In this document: positions 37,004 to 46,648 of the stretch, one piece after another
Layout: the number at the start of each line of letters is the position of its first letter
How positions within the stretch are numbered: the stretch's first letter is position 1
DNA from: Kangiella aquimarina DSM 16071
GTDB taxonomy: Bacteria; Pseudomonadota; Gammaproteobacteria; Enterobacterales; Kangiellaceae
Length of the DNA: 64,000 bases
Assembly: GCF_000374105.1 (NCBI RefSeq)
Contig: NZ_KB893651.1
Location: forward strand, 397,838-461,837
Direction of reading: 5' to 3'
Translations under genes and position numbers: made by a program
Notes under the pieces: model-generated
What the model saw: the letters and a program-made list of their open reading frames with translations, nothing else
Databases searched by the model: none
Told to the model about the DNA's origin: nothing

Positions 37004-39847
37004 TCAGCTATCAGCTTTTTCCGGTTTTAGGAATCGCTCAGCTTCTTTGTTAACGACTTCAAGTTCTGCTAATAGCTGTTCGTGTAACTCTTCCAGCTTG
37101 TTGTATTGTTGCTTTTTGAGAAGCGTTTCATAAACATTACTGAGGTGCTTCAACTTTGGTGTGCCAACGTAGCAGCTAGCGCCATGAAGTTTGTGAACAT
37201 GTTGTAGTAATTGGTCAAAGTCCTGAGATTGGTAGGCAGCATGAATATTACGGCCTGTATCAAAGTTTGAGTCTACTAGCATTTTCAGCATGTCTATGGC
37301 CAGTTGTTCATTATTGTTAGCCAATTTTAAGCTCAAACTCCAGTCCAGAGATTGATTCCGATTTTCGTCCTCGATCTCCTGCTGTACAGTTGGTGTTGGA
37401 TTGATATCCGAAGCTGCCTGAGTCCATTTCAGAAGCAGATTGACTAAGGCCTGTTCTGAAACAGGTTTAGTCATGTAGTCATCCATACCGGCTTCTAATA
37501 GCTGCTCGCGCTCGCTGGCCATTGCGTGTGCCGTTAAAGCGATGATTGGAGTATTGAGGTTTGTGCGATTTGCTCGGATAGTGCGGGTGGCTTCCAGTCC
37601 GTCCATTTCCGGCATTTGAATATCCATCAAGATAGCGTCGTAAACCTTGTTTTTACTCAGTGATACGGCCTGCATGCCACTTTCTGCTGCATCAACTTTA
37701 ATATTGAGATCCTGAAGCAGGGTAGTGACCAGGCGCAAATTCGCAGGGTTATCATCAACAGCCAGCACATAGATATCTTTTAGCAAACTGGCATCACCAA
37801 CAGGTGCTTCAGCAGGTTCCTTGCCCGAATGTATCGAAGGTGTTTTCAATAGCTCGATTAAAGAGTTATAAAGAGCTCGGTGTGTTACCGGCTTGGTCAT
37901 AGCTCGATTAACGCCTATTGAGTGTAGATGCTCCAGGAAATCTGCATTGCCTGCCGTGGTGAACGTAATGATTGGGCAGTAAAGTTGTGTCTGTGCTTTG
38001 TTACAAATATATTCAAGCTGTTGCTGGCGGCGACGGAAACGCTGGCCCCCAATAATGATTAATTCAATGCTTTTACCACTTTGACTGTAGAGATCAATTT
38101 CTGTCATCAAATCATCAATTTTCTCAAAGGAGCGCACCAACATCCCCCATTCCTCAAGGATTTGAGTAATAGACAAGCGAGTTGATGGGTGAGGGTCAAA
38201 TACCAGCACGGATTTGTTGGCCAGGAACTCACCCGTCAGGCCATCCTCTGGTAAGGCATCGGTACGTTCGCACTGCAGGGTGAACCAGAAAGTTGAACCT
38301 TCACCCTGATTACTGTTAACACCAATATTACCGCCCATTTTTTCCACTAATGATTTGGAAATGACCAGGCCTAGACCGGTGCCACCAAACTCACGCTTGG
38401 TCGAGCTATCGGCCTGACTGAAGGCTTTGAACAGGTTGCGTTGTTGTTCTTGAGTTAGGCCAATGCCTGAGTCTTTGACCTGAATCTTAAGCTTAAGTCC
38501 TTTTTTGTTTTCTGACTCTACTTCTGCATACAGTTCAACGCTGCCCGATTTGGTAAATTTAATGGCGTTGTTGACCAGGTTGGTGATGATCTGTTTGATT
38601 CGAATGGGATCACCCAGCAAGGCTTTAGGCACATCTGAATAGATTAGCGATACAAGCTCGATACCTTTCTTGTTGGCGTTCGGGCCAAGCATGCGGAATA
38701 TGTCGTCAACACATTCGCGTAAGTCGAAAGGGTAGCGTTCAAAGGACATTTTACCGGCCTCGATTTTAGAGTAATCGAGGATGTCATCAATGATTGATAA
38801 CAGGCTGGTGGCGGAACGCTTAATATCAAACAGGAAGTCTTTCTGTTTATTGTTAAGCTCAGTTTTTAACAAGAGCTCGGTGAAGCCAATCACACCATTC
38901 ATCGGCGTTCGAATCTCATGACTCATGTTAGCCAGAAACTCAGTCTTAACTCTACTGGCCTCAAGTGCCTGACGACGCGCGATATCCAGCTCCAGGTTGT
39001 TGACCTCAAGGGTTTCCAACGTTTCACGCAAATCTTCCGTAGCCTGATCAACCGCCAGTTGCATCTCGTCCTGATTGTGCTCCATATTTTCAGCCATCAG
39101 GTTAATACCTTCCTGCAAGGTAAGCAGCTCAGCGTTAGCTTCTGATTCAATACGAGTATCTAAACGACCGTCTTTGATGCGGTTAATGCCCTCAACCATT
39201 TTCTCAATCGGGGTGGTAACGCTCATCGACATTCTGCGCGCCAAGAAACCACCAATCAGCAAACCGATCAAGGTAATGAATAGAGTTGTCAGAATGGTGT
39301 TATAGCGACTGATTGCAGAAAACTCATCAGTCATCATGACCGCGACATAGCCTAAAAGCTGTGCGTTGGCCTGACTATAGTTCTGCCATGATTCATAAGT
39401 TTCGGGAAACTTTGAAATGATAGGAGCATAAAACAGTTTGCCCTGCTCGCTTTCAGCGGTGCGGGCAAAACGCATTAAATTATTGGAAGAGCCTGAGCGA
39501 GCCAGAGAATAAGGGTTATCAATGCTCATTACGCTTAGCGTTTCCGCCGAACCTACTGATGCTAAGACGCGGTTGTTCTGATCAAAAATAGCAACAGCCA
39601 TCAGGTCCTTGTCATTATCCCGCGCAGCCTGAGCCATTTCAGCAAGGTTTTTTTCATCGAGGGTAATGAGGCCATACTCACTAGCAAGGGCTAAATGAGT
39701 TGCAATGGTCTTGCCTCGTGCCGTCAGCGAATATTTACTGTCATTGATATGGTTACTGATGAAAAGGGTTCCTAACAATAAGGCAACCAAAATTGTTGGC
39801 GTTAACGCCAATGTCATAATGCGTTTACTGATTCCCCAATCTTTCAT
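37004..39847 (-). CDS. barA: BarA-type tripartite hybrid sensor histidine kinase
   Basis: A 947-residue inner membrane kinase. Order: transmembrane helix (about 10-32), periplasmic sensor region, second helix (about 183-200), HAMP (about 205-255), coiled coil, HisKA with His310 in FLANMSHEIRTP, HATPase with NNAIKFT, DSGIGLT and GGTGLGLVISK, a degenerate receiver (about 545-670, lacking the acidic pocket), a true receiver with Asp in ILMDIQMPEMDG, and a C-terminal Hpt with His in HKLHGASCYVG. BarA signals through UvrY/GacA to CsrB-type RNAs; uvrY is not in the window. Its ATG directly follows the TAG of the upstream gene, so the two are coupled. Confidence 0.93.
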   Translation of the reverse strand: MKDWGISKRIMTLALTPTILVALLLGTLFISNHINDSKYSLTARGKTIATHLALASEYGLITLDEKNLAEMAQAARDNDKDLMAVAIFDQNNRVLASVGSAETLSVMSIDNPYSLARSGSSNNLMRFARTAESEQGKLFYAPIISKFPETYESWQNYSQANAQLLGYVAVMMTDEFSAISRYNTILTTLFITLIGLLIGGFLARRMSMSVTTPIEKMVEGINRIKDGRLDTRIESEANAELLTLQEGINLMAENMEHNQDEMQLAVDQATEDLRETLETLEVNNLELDIARRQALEASRVKTEFLANMSHEIRTPMNGVIGFTELLLKTELNNKQKDFLFDIKRSATSLLSIIDDILDYSKIEAGKMSFERYPFDLRECVDDIFRMLGPNANKKGIELVSLIYSDVPKALLGDPIRIKQIITNLVNNAIKFTKSGSVELYAEVESENKKGLKLKIQVKDSGIGLTQEQQRNLFKAFSQADSSTKREFGGTGLGLVISKSLVEKMGGNIGVNSNQGEGSTFWFTLQCERTDALPEDGLTGEFLANKSVLVFDPHPSTRLSITQILEEWGMLVRSFEKIDDLMTEIDLYSQSGKSIELIIIGGQRFRRRQQQLEYICNKAQTQLYCPIITFTTAGNADFLEHLHSIGVNRAMTKPVTHRALYNSLIELLKTPSIHSGKEPAEAPVGDASLLKDIYVLAVDDNPANLRLVTTLLQDLNIKVDAAESGMQAVSLSKNKVYDAILMDIQMPEMDGLEATRTIRANRTNLNTPIIALTAHAMASEREQLLEAGMDDYMTKPVSEQALVNLLLKWTQAASDINPTPTVQQEIEDENRNQSLDWSLSLKLANNNEQLAIDMLKMLVDSNFDTGRNIHAAYQSQDFDQLLQHVHKLHGASCYVGTPKLKHLSNVYETLLKKQQYNKLEELHEQLLAELEVVNKEAERFLKPEKADS

Positions 39848-40879
39848 CTATTGTTCCATTTCATAATAAACATTTTCTAACATCTCGATCTGACCAATTA
39901 ACTCGCCTAAAGTCAATTCTGAAAAACCGAGCAACCTGGCAATTCGGCGGTTTGCATCCAGCACAAACTTATCGGGGTATTGATACCGCTCTTTAACCTG
40001 CCCATTTTCAATCTGATAAATCAAACCAGCAGTCTGTTCGCCTATTGTATAGGGCTTGCTGAATAATGCCAGCATCGCCCCTTCCTGCAACATGCTGGGA
40101 GAATTACCAATCACTATCACTCGATGACGGAAGCTGTTGTAGAGCAACGACTTTCTGGAGCGTCCCGGAGGGTAGATTCGGTCTGTGTCATGCAGCATGA
40201 TCCGACAACAGTTGATCAATTGATTGATAGCATCTTGTGTTTGCAGCCTGGGCTTAACAATTAAGGATTTATAGGGCAGATTGAAAAAACGAGCCATTGT
40301 TTGATAGCGGCCTTTCATCTGCGAATTATCCTGACTGAAAAATGTGGCTGTCTGAGCCTGGTAGATATTCAGACTTTTGATGAGTGCAAAGTATCGCAAT
40401 AAAGGTTGTTCATGGGTGATAGCATAAAAGTCATCATGCTGATTCTGGCGCATGGCTTCAATGCTATCGGCAGTATTCATAAGGGCGATAACCGGGCGAT
40501 TAGGCTGCTGCTTCATTATGTGTTCAAGAGCTTCCTGACCGACGGTGATGATATAGTCTGCTTCTGAGTTATTGATATAGTTGGCCCAGTTAGGTTGTTT
40601 CTGCCAAAACAGCAGGTTTTGTTTAAGCCCCAGATCGTACTTTTCTTCCATGGTTTGTCTCAGTCCAAACAACAACTCCTGTTCCTGTGGGCTGGAATAG
40701 GGGCCGAGAACATCCACTGATATGACCTTGCGACTTGGGTGTTCTGCCACAGCCATGGGCACTGCCAATACAAGGGCAAGTATCAAAGAAGCTATGCTGA
40801 ACCAAGGCAAAGATTTCAAGCGGCTATTTCTCCAAGCTTTTTCTGGCAAAGTCGTTATAATGTGGGGCTTTCGTTGCAT
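39848..40879 (-). CDS. ABC-type substrate-binding-like periplasmic protein, barA partner
   Basis: A 343-residue protein with a long N-terminal signal anchor (hydrophobic about 26-45, cleavage near AVAE). The mature domain follows the periplasmic binding fold I pattern of ABC substrate-binding proteins of the YLxxxx/TrpX-like family: SVDVLGPYSSPQEQ, ADYIITVGQEAL, and RHRVIVIGNSPSMLQEGAMLAL. There are no permease or ATPase genes next to it. It abuts barA exactly (stop TAG then ATG) and is cotranscribed, which suggests a ligand-sensing accessory for the kinase. That role is inference. Confidence 0.7.
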   Translation of the reverse strand: MQRKPHIITTLPEKAWRNSRLKSLPWFSIASLILALVLAVPMAVAEHPSRKVISVDVLGPYSSPQEQELLFGLRQTMEEKYDLGLKQNLLFWQKQPNWANYINNSEADYIITVGQEALEHIMKQQPNRPVIALMNTADSIEAMRQNQHDDFYAITHEQPLLRYFALIKSLNIYQAQTATFFSQDNSQMKGRYQTMARFFNLPYKSLIVKPRLQTQDAINQLINCCRIMLHDTDRIYPPGRSRKSLLYNSFRHRVIVIGNSPSMLQEGAMLALFSKPYTIGEQTAGLIYQIENGQVKERYQYPDKFVLDANRRIARLLGFSELTLGELIGQIEMLENVYYEMEQ

Positions 40880-40967
40880 AATCTACCTTGCCCTATGGAT
40901 ATAGGCAAGTAAAGGCCTTTGGCCGAAATGCTACAGGCCGGACAAAGGCAAAAAATAGACCAATATT

Positions 40968-41735
40968 ATGAACATATTTGTATTTGATATCGAAACTATT
41001 CCAGACATAGAAACAGGTCGTTTACTCAATGAGTTTGAAGGTTTGTCCGATGAAGATGTCGTTACTGCAATGGAGCATCTCCGCTATCAACAGACTGGCA
41101 CGACATTTCAGCCTTTGTATCTGCAAAAAGTTGTCGCCATTTCAGCGGTATTTCGCCATGGCGATAAACTGACCGTCTGGTCACTAGGTGACGAGCAGGC
41201 GGATGAAAAAGAGATCATTCAACGCTTTTTTGACGGCATCGACCGTTTCACGCCAACTATAGTCTCCTGGAATGGCTCAGGCTTTGATTTGCCTGTGCTG
41301 CATTATCGCGCCATCAAGCATAACATTGCTGCTCCTAAGTATTGGGATACTGGCGAAATGGATAGTCAGTTCAAGTGGAACAATTACATCAGCCGCTACC
41401 ATAGCCGACATTTAGACCTGATGGACGTCATTGCAAGCTATAATCCGCGCGCTAATGCCCCTCTCGACAAAATCGCCAGTATGTTGGGTTACCCCGGTAA
41501 AATGGGTATGAGTGGTGCCAAAGTCTGGGAAACCTATCATCAGGGCAACCTTAAGGCGATCCGCGACTATTGTGAGACGGATGTATTAAATACCTATCTG
41601 GTGTATCTTCGCTTTGAAGTGATGCGTGGCAACATAAGCCAGCAGGATCTGGAAGTTGAAGAACAAAAGCTTCGTGACTATCTAAAGAGCGAAAACCAGC
41701 CGCATTTTAATGAATTCCTTGAAGCCTGGAGTTGA
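40968..41735 (+). CDS. Predicted PolB-like 3'-5' exonuclease
   Basis: A 255-residue DnaQ-fold exonuclease of the DNA_pol_B_exo2 family. The DEDDy acidic motifs are FVFDIETIPD (start), SWNGSGFDLPVL in the middle, and DYCETDVLNTYLVYLRF with its Tyr/Asp near the end. It resembles the exonuclease domain of family B polymerases but has no polymerase part. Substrate and pathway are not established. It lies head-to-tail with rlmD, and divergent from the barA operon. Confidence 0.85.
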   Translation: MNIFVFDIETIPDIETGRLLNEFEGLSDEDVVTAMEHLRYQQTGTTFQPLYLQKVVAISAVFRHGDKLTVWSLGDEQADEKEIIQRFFDGIDRFTPTIVSWNGSGFDLPVLHYRAIKHNIAAPKYWDTGEMDSQFKWNNYISRYHSRHLDLMDVIASYNPRANAPLDKIASMLGYPGKMGMSGAKVWETYHQGNLKAIRDYCETDVLNTYLVYLRFEVMRGNISQQDLEVEEQKLRDYLKSENQPHFNEFLEAWS

Positions 41736-41803
41736 GCCTTTAAGGCTAGAGAGCAGCAGGCTTCACCTATATCGAATTAAACTAATCACATTGAGAGTTA
41801 ATC

Positions 41804-43150
41804 ATGGCAAGAAGACGTCGTAGAAAGCCGTTACCGACCGAACCCGTAAGAGCAAGTATCCATGCCTTTTCACACGAAGGGCGTGGCATCTGCAGCGTAG
41901 AAGGCAAAACGGTTTTTGTAGACAACGCCCTTAAAGGCGAAGATGTATCCTTCCAGTACACCGAAAAACGCGGCAAGTTCGATGAAGGGGTTGCCATTGA
42001 GATTCACAGCTCTTCTGAGGATCGGGTAACTCCCCCTTGTGAACATGCAGACATTTGCGGTGGCTGCAGTCTCCAACACATGAGTAATCCAGCTCAGATA
42101 CATCACAAGCAAAATGTGCTGGTCGAGCAATTTGAACACTTCGGTGGTTACTCACACAAGAATGGTGATTATGAGTTAGTTGAGCCTTTGCAGGCCGATG
42201 TGTTGGGTTATCGTCGTAAGGCACGTCTTGGTGTGAAATATGTACCCAAGAAAGGTGGTGCCCTGGTCGGGTTTCGTGAGAAGCGTAGTAACTTTCTGGC
42301 CAACATCGATTCCTGTTTAGTGCTTGATCCAAGAGTCGGTCAACTGATTACACCGCTTAAAAACATGATCAGTGAATTAGACAGCAATGATAAAACGGCC
42401 CAGCTGGAAGTCGCCATGGGTGATGACCAGGTCGCATTGGTTGTTCGCCATCTGGTGCCGTTAACCGAAAAGGATCAGAACCTCTGGATCGAATTTGGTA
42501 AAGAGCATGGCCTTTATATTTATCTGCAACCGAAAGGCCCGGATACGGTGCATTTACTGTATGGTCCGGATACTCGTGACTGGTTGTCGTATCGCTTTGA
42601 TGATTATGATGTGGAAATGTTGTTCCACCCGATGGACTTTACTCAGGTTAACGCCAGCATCAATCAGAAAATGGTCAAGCGTGCTATTGAGTGGCTCGAA
42701 CCCAAAGCAGAGGACCGTATTCTCGATCTATTCTGTGGTCTCGGCAACTTCACCATACCTCTAGCCACTCAGGCGCAAAATGTGGTCGGGGTTGAAGGTA
42801 GTGAAGCCATGGTTGAACGCGGACAGATGAATGCAAAGCATAACAATCTGAGTAATGTCGAATTCCACGCGACTAACCTGCAAGATGACTTCACACAGGA
42901 AGAGTGGGCGCAGCAGGGTTTTAATAAAATACTGATCGACCCACCACGAAGTGGCGCACTGGATGTGGTGCAAAACATCACACGCTTCAATCCAGAACGT
43001 ATCGTCTATGTGTCCTGTAATCCTGCGACATTAGCGCGTGATGCCGGTGAGCTTAAAGAAAGAGGGTATAAGTTAGTGAAGGCGGGGGTTATGGATATGT
43101 TTCCGCATACCTCTCACACTGAGTCCATCGCCCTATTTGAAAGGGGCTAA
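41804..43150 (+). CDS. rlmD: 23S rRNA (uracil-1939-C5)-methyltransferase
   Basis: A 448-residue SAM-dependent RNA methyltransferase that makes m5U1939 in 23S rRNA. An N-terminal TRAM domain (about 15-70) is followed by the iron-sulfur cysteines in CEHADICGGCSLQH, and then the methyltransferase core with DLFCGLGNFTIPLA, DPPRSGA and the catalytic Cys in YVSCNPATLARD. Order barA (opposite strand), rlmD, relA is the gammaproteobacterial standard, interrupted here by an extra gene. A structured repeat element begins on its stop codon. Confidence 0.95.
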   Translation: MARRRRRKPLPTEPVRASIHAFSHEGRGICSVEGKTVFVDNALKGEDVSFQYTEKRGKFDEGVAIEIHSSSEDRVTPPCEHADICGGCSLQHMSNPAQIHHKQNVLVEQFEHFGGYSHKNGDYELVEPLQADVLGYRRKARLGVKYVPKKGGALVGFREKRSNFLANIDSCLVLDPRVGQLITPLKNMISELDSNDKTAQLEVAMGDDQVALVVRHLVPLTEKDQNLWIEFGKEHGLYIYLQPKGPDTVHLLYGPDTRDWLSYRFDDYDVEMLFHPMDFTQVNASINQKMVKRAIEWLEPKAEDRILDLFCGLGNFTIPLATQAQNVVGVEGSEAMVERGQMNAKHNNLSNVEFHATNLQDDFTQEEWAQQGFNKILIDPPRSGALDVVQNITRFNPERIVYVSCNPATLARDAGELKERGYKLVKAGVMDMFPHTSHTESIALFERG

Positions 43151-43252
43151 AATAACTTTATGCTTTGTTAAAATTAAAAACTGGCTCGGTCATTTACTCA
43201 TAGTAAACTCCCTTCCCCAGTTTTTAATTTTGCCTCGCCTAAAGCCATTTTA
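43148..43252. repeat. Structured intergenic palindromic element, copy B
   Basis: Like copy A it starts on the preceding stop codon. Outer arms TAAAATAACTTTA (43148-43160) and TAAAGCCATTTTA (43240-43252) pair with two mismatches. Main arms (43170-43184 and 43217-43231) form a perfect 15-bp stem of different sequence from copy A. The core is GGTCATTTAC, five bases, GTAAACTCCC. Flanking words ATGCTTTGTT and GCCTCGCCTA correspond to ATACTTTGTT and GCCGCGTCTA in copy A. In the core, TTCAC/GTGAA of copy A is TTTAC/GTAAA here, a compensated change. Confidence 0.75.
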
Positions 43253-43458
43253 TCTCCCTTTCAGGTTCAATAGTCTGGTCTTGAAATAATAAATCTGCTT
43301 TAAAACCTTGTCGGGAAGGGTGTCGTCTGCTGAGAGAAAATCACTCCGCTCTTTGGCAACTCTTTGCCGCAAACTTAAGCATTTTAGTTCTTTCTGGCCT
43401 GTAAAGGTAATGGTAAGTACGCTGCTAAAACTTATGTAATACCTCATATTATCTTGTC

Positions 43459-43481
43459 ACCCCGTGGTTTAACCACGGGGT
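43459..43481. repeat. Perfect 23-base palindrome (CCCCGTGG type)
   Basis: ACCCCGTGGTT and AACCACGGGGT flank a single T. GTCA before it and TCCAGTGAC after it give the form GTCACCCCGTGG...CCACGGGGTCCAGTGAC, which I recall as a widely dispersed short repeat in several proteobacteria. It lies downstream (3') of the PIN-domain gene. The rest of the 373-base gap between rlmD and that gene holds repeat copy B and nothing else recognised. Confidence 0.6.
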
Positions 43482-43523
43482 CCAGTGACTTTTTATGTAA
43501 GGTGCTTAAGGCCAAGTGCTAAG

Positions 43524-44123
43524 CTATTTCTTCTTTAAATGATATGAAATATTATTGTTGTCGATTGTAATATAACCACTGTTTTGAAGTTCAGTAATAA
43601 TTGATTGAAGTTGTTTCTCTGTAAGTTTTTCGGTGAAAAGGGATTTAATAGTATTGGCGAGAGTCTTTACCTTTCTAGGCCTGGATTGCCCTCTACCTTT
43701 AAGGTTTTTAACGATTGCATCTATTTGTTCTTTGTCTGACTTTGAAGAAGAAATTCTTAATACAGGTATTTCCGCCAAGTCTGATTCCCGTTGAATTTTA
43801 ATTTTATGTTTTTTAAGGTGACTAATTAATGGGTCAAAGCCCTTATCTTTTGTGATGATGTGAAAGTAAGCCTCTGGATTTTCTTTGGCTAAAACTCCTA
43901 TGTAGTAAGAAATATGAAAGTCGAGTGAATTTTTCCCCGAGCCCTCTATTTTAATATACTTGCCTGAGTTACCTAATTCTTGCATTGCAGAAGCCAAGTC
44001 AAAAGAAAGCTTTGATTGATTTGAGCCAACGAACACAAATACTTCAAAAGGATGAGACTTCAATAAACTTATGTTTTTAGGTTGGACATTCTCAAGATCT
44101 ATTAAGACGAAGTTTTTTGACAA
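43524..44123 (-). CDS. PIN-like (NYN-type) domain protein with C-terminal winged-helix-like tail
   Basis: A 199-residue protein. Residues 1-120 are a PIN-like nuclease domain: VLIDLENV with Asp9, Glu11 and Asn12, SLDFHISYYIGVLA with Asp68, and TKDKGFDPLI with Asp93 and Asp97, the expected acidic site for an RNase. Residues 150-199 (TIKSLFTEKLTEKQLQSIITELQNSGYI) look like a small helical or winged-helix segment. It interrupts the standard rlmD-relA order, is AT-rich, and has repeats on one side. No antitoxin-like partner is adjacent, so a toxin-antitoxin role is not supported. Confidence 0.75.
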   Translation of the reverse strand: MSKNFVLIDLENVQPKNISLLKSHPFEVFVFVGSNQSKLSFDLASAMQELGNSGKYIKIEGSGKNSLDFHISYYIGVLAKENPEAYFHIITKDKGFDPLISHLKKHKIKIQRESDLAEIPVLRISSSKSDKEQIDAIVKNLKGRGQSRPRKVKTLANTIKSLFTEKLTEKQLQSIITELQNSGYITIDNNNISYHLKKK

Positions 44124-44428
44124 GGTAGTATCCTAGTGTTGTTAATATTAGTCCCTGTGTGCAAATTTAAACATTATTCTTACTCTTTACAAGCCGATAA
44201 GGATTGAGAGTTTAATCATCTAATAATGATGACTGGCCTGTTTTATAAGTGTGTCAAGGCGCTCCCTACTAATAATGTGAACCTGTCACCCGAACTAAGA
44301 GCATCAAAACAATTCCTTACACCCTTATTACTTTTACCCACTTCCAATAAAAACTAATACTGCTAATATAGCTTTTCCCATATTGTTCATATGAAGGTTT
44401 ATAAACAAGGACTTAATTAGAATCTGTC

Positions 44429-46639
44429 ATGAAACGCAAAGATCACGATATATTTGAGCTGGTTGAAAATTCTCAGTTTTCGTTTGAGCAGTGGCTTGAG
44501 CTGAATCAACTGACTGTTGAGGGTAAGCCGAAGTCGAAGCTTGAGAAAGCGGTGACTATGGCCCAGCAGAATGTATCTGTGACCCCAGTTTTAAAGCTGA
44601 ATACTTTGGCGGCTGGTCTCGAGCTGGCTGAGGTTCTAACGCATTTCAATGCGGATTTTGATACTTTGACGGCTGCAGTTTTATTACCTTCTGTGATTGC
44701 TGGTTCGGTAAAAGTTGAAACCATCAGAGATAAGGTCGGCTCCACTATTGCTGGCCTGGTGGAGGGTGCTGGACAGATGGAGGCTATGCGTAGCCTGCAA
44801 CAACAGACTGGCGCTGAGAATGATCATCAGCAGGTGGAAAGCCTGCGCAAAATGCTTCTGGGTATGGTGAACGATGCGCGGGTGGTGTTATTAAAACTTG
44901 CCGACCGGGTGGTGTCGTTACGTCACATCAAAGATGCCAGTCGTGACATTCAACTGACCTTTGCTCGCGAAACGAAGAATATCTTTGCGCCACTGGCCAA
45001 TCGTCTGGGCATTGGCCAACTTAAGTGGGAGCTTGAAGATCTGGCTTTCCGCTATCTTGAACCCGAAGCTTACCTTTCTATCGCCAAAAGCCTGAAAGAG
45101 AAACGAGTTGATCGCGAACGCTATATTGAGGATGTTCTTCAACTTCTAAAGAAAAAGCTCAAAGAAGAAAATATAAAAGGAGAAGTTTCAGGCCGCGTTA
45201 AGCACATTTATAGCATCTGGAAGAAGATGACCCGCAAAAAGGTGGGCTTTGAAGAAATCTATGATGTACGGGCTGTAAGAATCTTGGTTGAGCGTGTGCA
45301 GGATTGTTATGGTGCACTGGGAATTGTGCATGGTGAATGGCAACATATTCCAAAAGAGTTCGATGATTATGTGGCAACACCAAAAGAGAATGGCTATCGC
45401 TCGATTCATACCGCTGTTGTAGGTCCGGAAGGGAAGATTCTCGAGATTCAAATCCGTACTTTCCAGATGCATGAAGAAGCTGAGAAGGGTATTGCTGCAC
45501 ATTGGGCTTACAAAGAAGGCGCCAATTTAGCCAAGGTTGGAGTGGATGAAAAAATTGCCTGGATGCGGCAGCTTCTTGAATGGCAAAGTGAGCTGGCGGA
45601 TGTTAATGCCGATGAGCTGATGCAGGAATTCCAGAGTTCGGTTTCTGAAGACCGTGTTTTTGTGTTTACACCGCAAGGTAAAGTTATCGACTTACCAGCT
45701 GGCAGCACTCCCATTGATTTTGCGTACCGTATTCATAGCTCGATTGGGCATCGTTGTGTGGGTGCTAAGATTAATGGCAGAATTGTACCGCTGACTTATC
45801 AGGTACATACAGGTGAAGTTATCGAGATTATGACCCAGAAGGAGGAATCTCCGAGCCGCGACTGGTTAATTCCGCATAATGGTTATATTAGCAGTAGCCG
45901 TACTCGCCATAAAATTCAGCAATTTTTTAATAAGCTTGATCAGGAAGATAATGCTAACGCTGGTCGTCAGTTATTGGAAAAAGAGTTATCCCGAAATGAT
46001 TTGGCAAATGTGCCTCATCAGGAGCTGGCACAAAAGCTGCATCTGGCCAGCGATGTGGAAATGTATACCAAAATCGGTACTGGCAACCTCGGTATTACGC
46101 AGGCAATTAATCGTGCTAAAGAGTTGCTTGAATCGAAAAAGCCACAGCGTGATATTCAACCGACCTTACGTAAAAAATCGAAACGTAAATCATATAATGA
46201 TGTGTCGGTGTCAGGTGTTGGGGATTTGCTGACCAGTATTGCCAAGTGCTGTAAGCCAGTACCTGGTGAGGAGATCATTGGCTACATCACACAGGGGCGC
46301 GGAATCGTCATCCACCACAAAGACTGCACCCATGCCAAGAAGGCGTTGCGCGACAAGCCTGAGCGGATTATTTCTGTGCAATGGGAAGCTGAGTCGACTA
46401 ATGCTTATGCTGTTGACCTGGTTATTACTGCACTAGACAGAAAAAGCCTGTTGAAAGATATTACAACCGTGCTGGCCAATGAAAATGCTGGTGTGACTGA
46501 TTTATCAACCAGTAAGCGTGGCGAGCAGGTCCAGATCAACATAGAAGTTGAGTTATCTCAGCTTGAAGATCTTCAGCGCGTTATTACACTGCTCAAGCAA
46601 CTACCGAATATTTTCAAAGTCGAACGACGACGCGGATAA
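44429..46639 (+). CDS. relA: GTP pyrophosphokinase (ppGpp synthetase I)
   Basis: A 736-residue RelA that makes (p)ppGpp on stalled ribosomes. The N-terminal hydrolase domain is degenerate: where the HD motif should be, the sequence reads LLPSVIAG, so it is synthetase-only. The synthetase domain (about 230-370) has the YDVRAVRILVE and ATPKENGYRSIHT motifs. TGS (about 405-465), a helical and zinc-finger region, and a C-terminal ACT domain (SLLKDITTVLANENAGVTDLS) follow. mazG is ten bases downstream, as in related genomes. Confidence 0.95.
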   Translation: MKRKDHDIFELVENSQFSFEQWLELNQLTVEGKPKSKLEKAVTMAQQNVSVTPVLKLNTLAAGLELAEVLTHFNADFDTLTAAVLLPSVIAGSVKVETIRDKVGSTIAGLVEGAGQMEAMRSLQQQTGAENDHQQVESLRKMLLGMVNDARVVLLKLADRVVSLRHIKDASRDIQLTFARETKNIFAPLANRLGIGQLKWELEDLAFRYLEPEAYLSIAKSLKEKRVDRERYIEDVLQLLKKKLKEENIKGEVSGRVKHIYSIWKKMTRKKVGFEEIYDVRAVRILVERVQDCYGALGIVHGEWQHIPKEFDDYVATPKENGYRSIHTAVVGPEGKILEIQIRTFQMHEEAEKGIAAHWAYKEGANLAKVGVDEKIAWMRQLLEWQSELADVNADELMQEFQSSVSEDRVFVFTPQGKVIDLPAGSTPIDFAYRIHSSIGHRCVGAKINGRIVPLTYQVHTGEVIEIMTQKEESPSRDWLIPHNGYISSSRTRHKIQQFFNKLDQEDNANAGRQLLEKELSRNDLANVPHQELAQKLHLASDVEMYTKIGTGNLGITQAINRAKELLESKKPQRDIQPTLRKKSKRKSYNDVSVSGVGDLLTSIAKCCKPVPGEEIIGYITQGRGIVIHHKDCTHAKKALRDKPERIISVQWEAESTNAYAVDLVITALDRKSLLKDITTVLANENAGVTDLSTSKRGEQVQINIEVELSQLEDLQRVITLLKQLPNIFKVERRRG

Positions 46640-46648
46640 GCACATATT

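Noticed and set aside
43524-44123. PIN gene as toxin of a toxin-antitoxin pair
   Set aside because: No small antitoxin-like gene is next to it, and the domain layout (PIN plus C-terminal helical tail) is not that of VapC.
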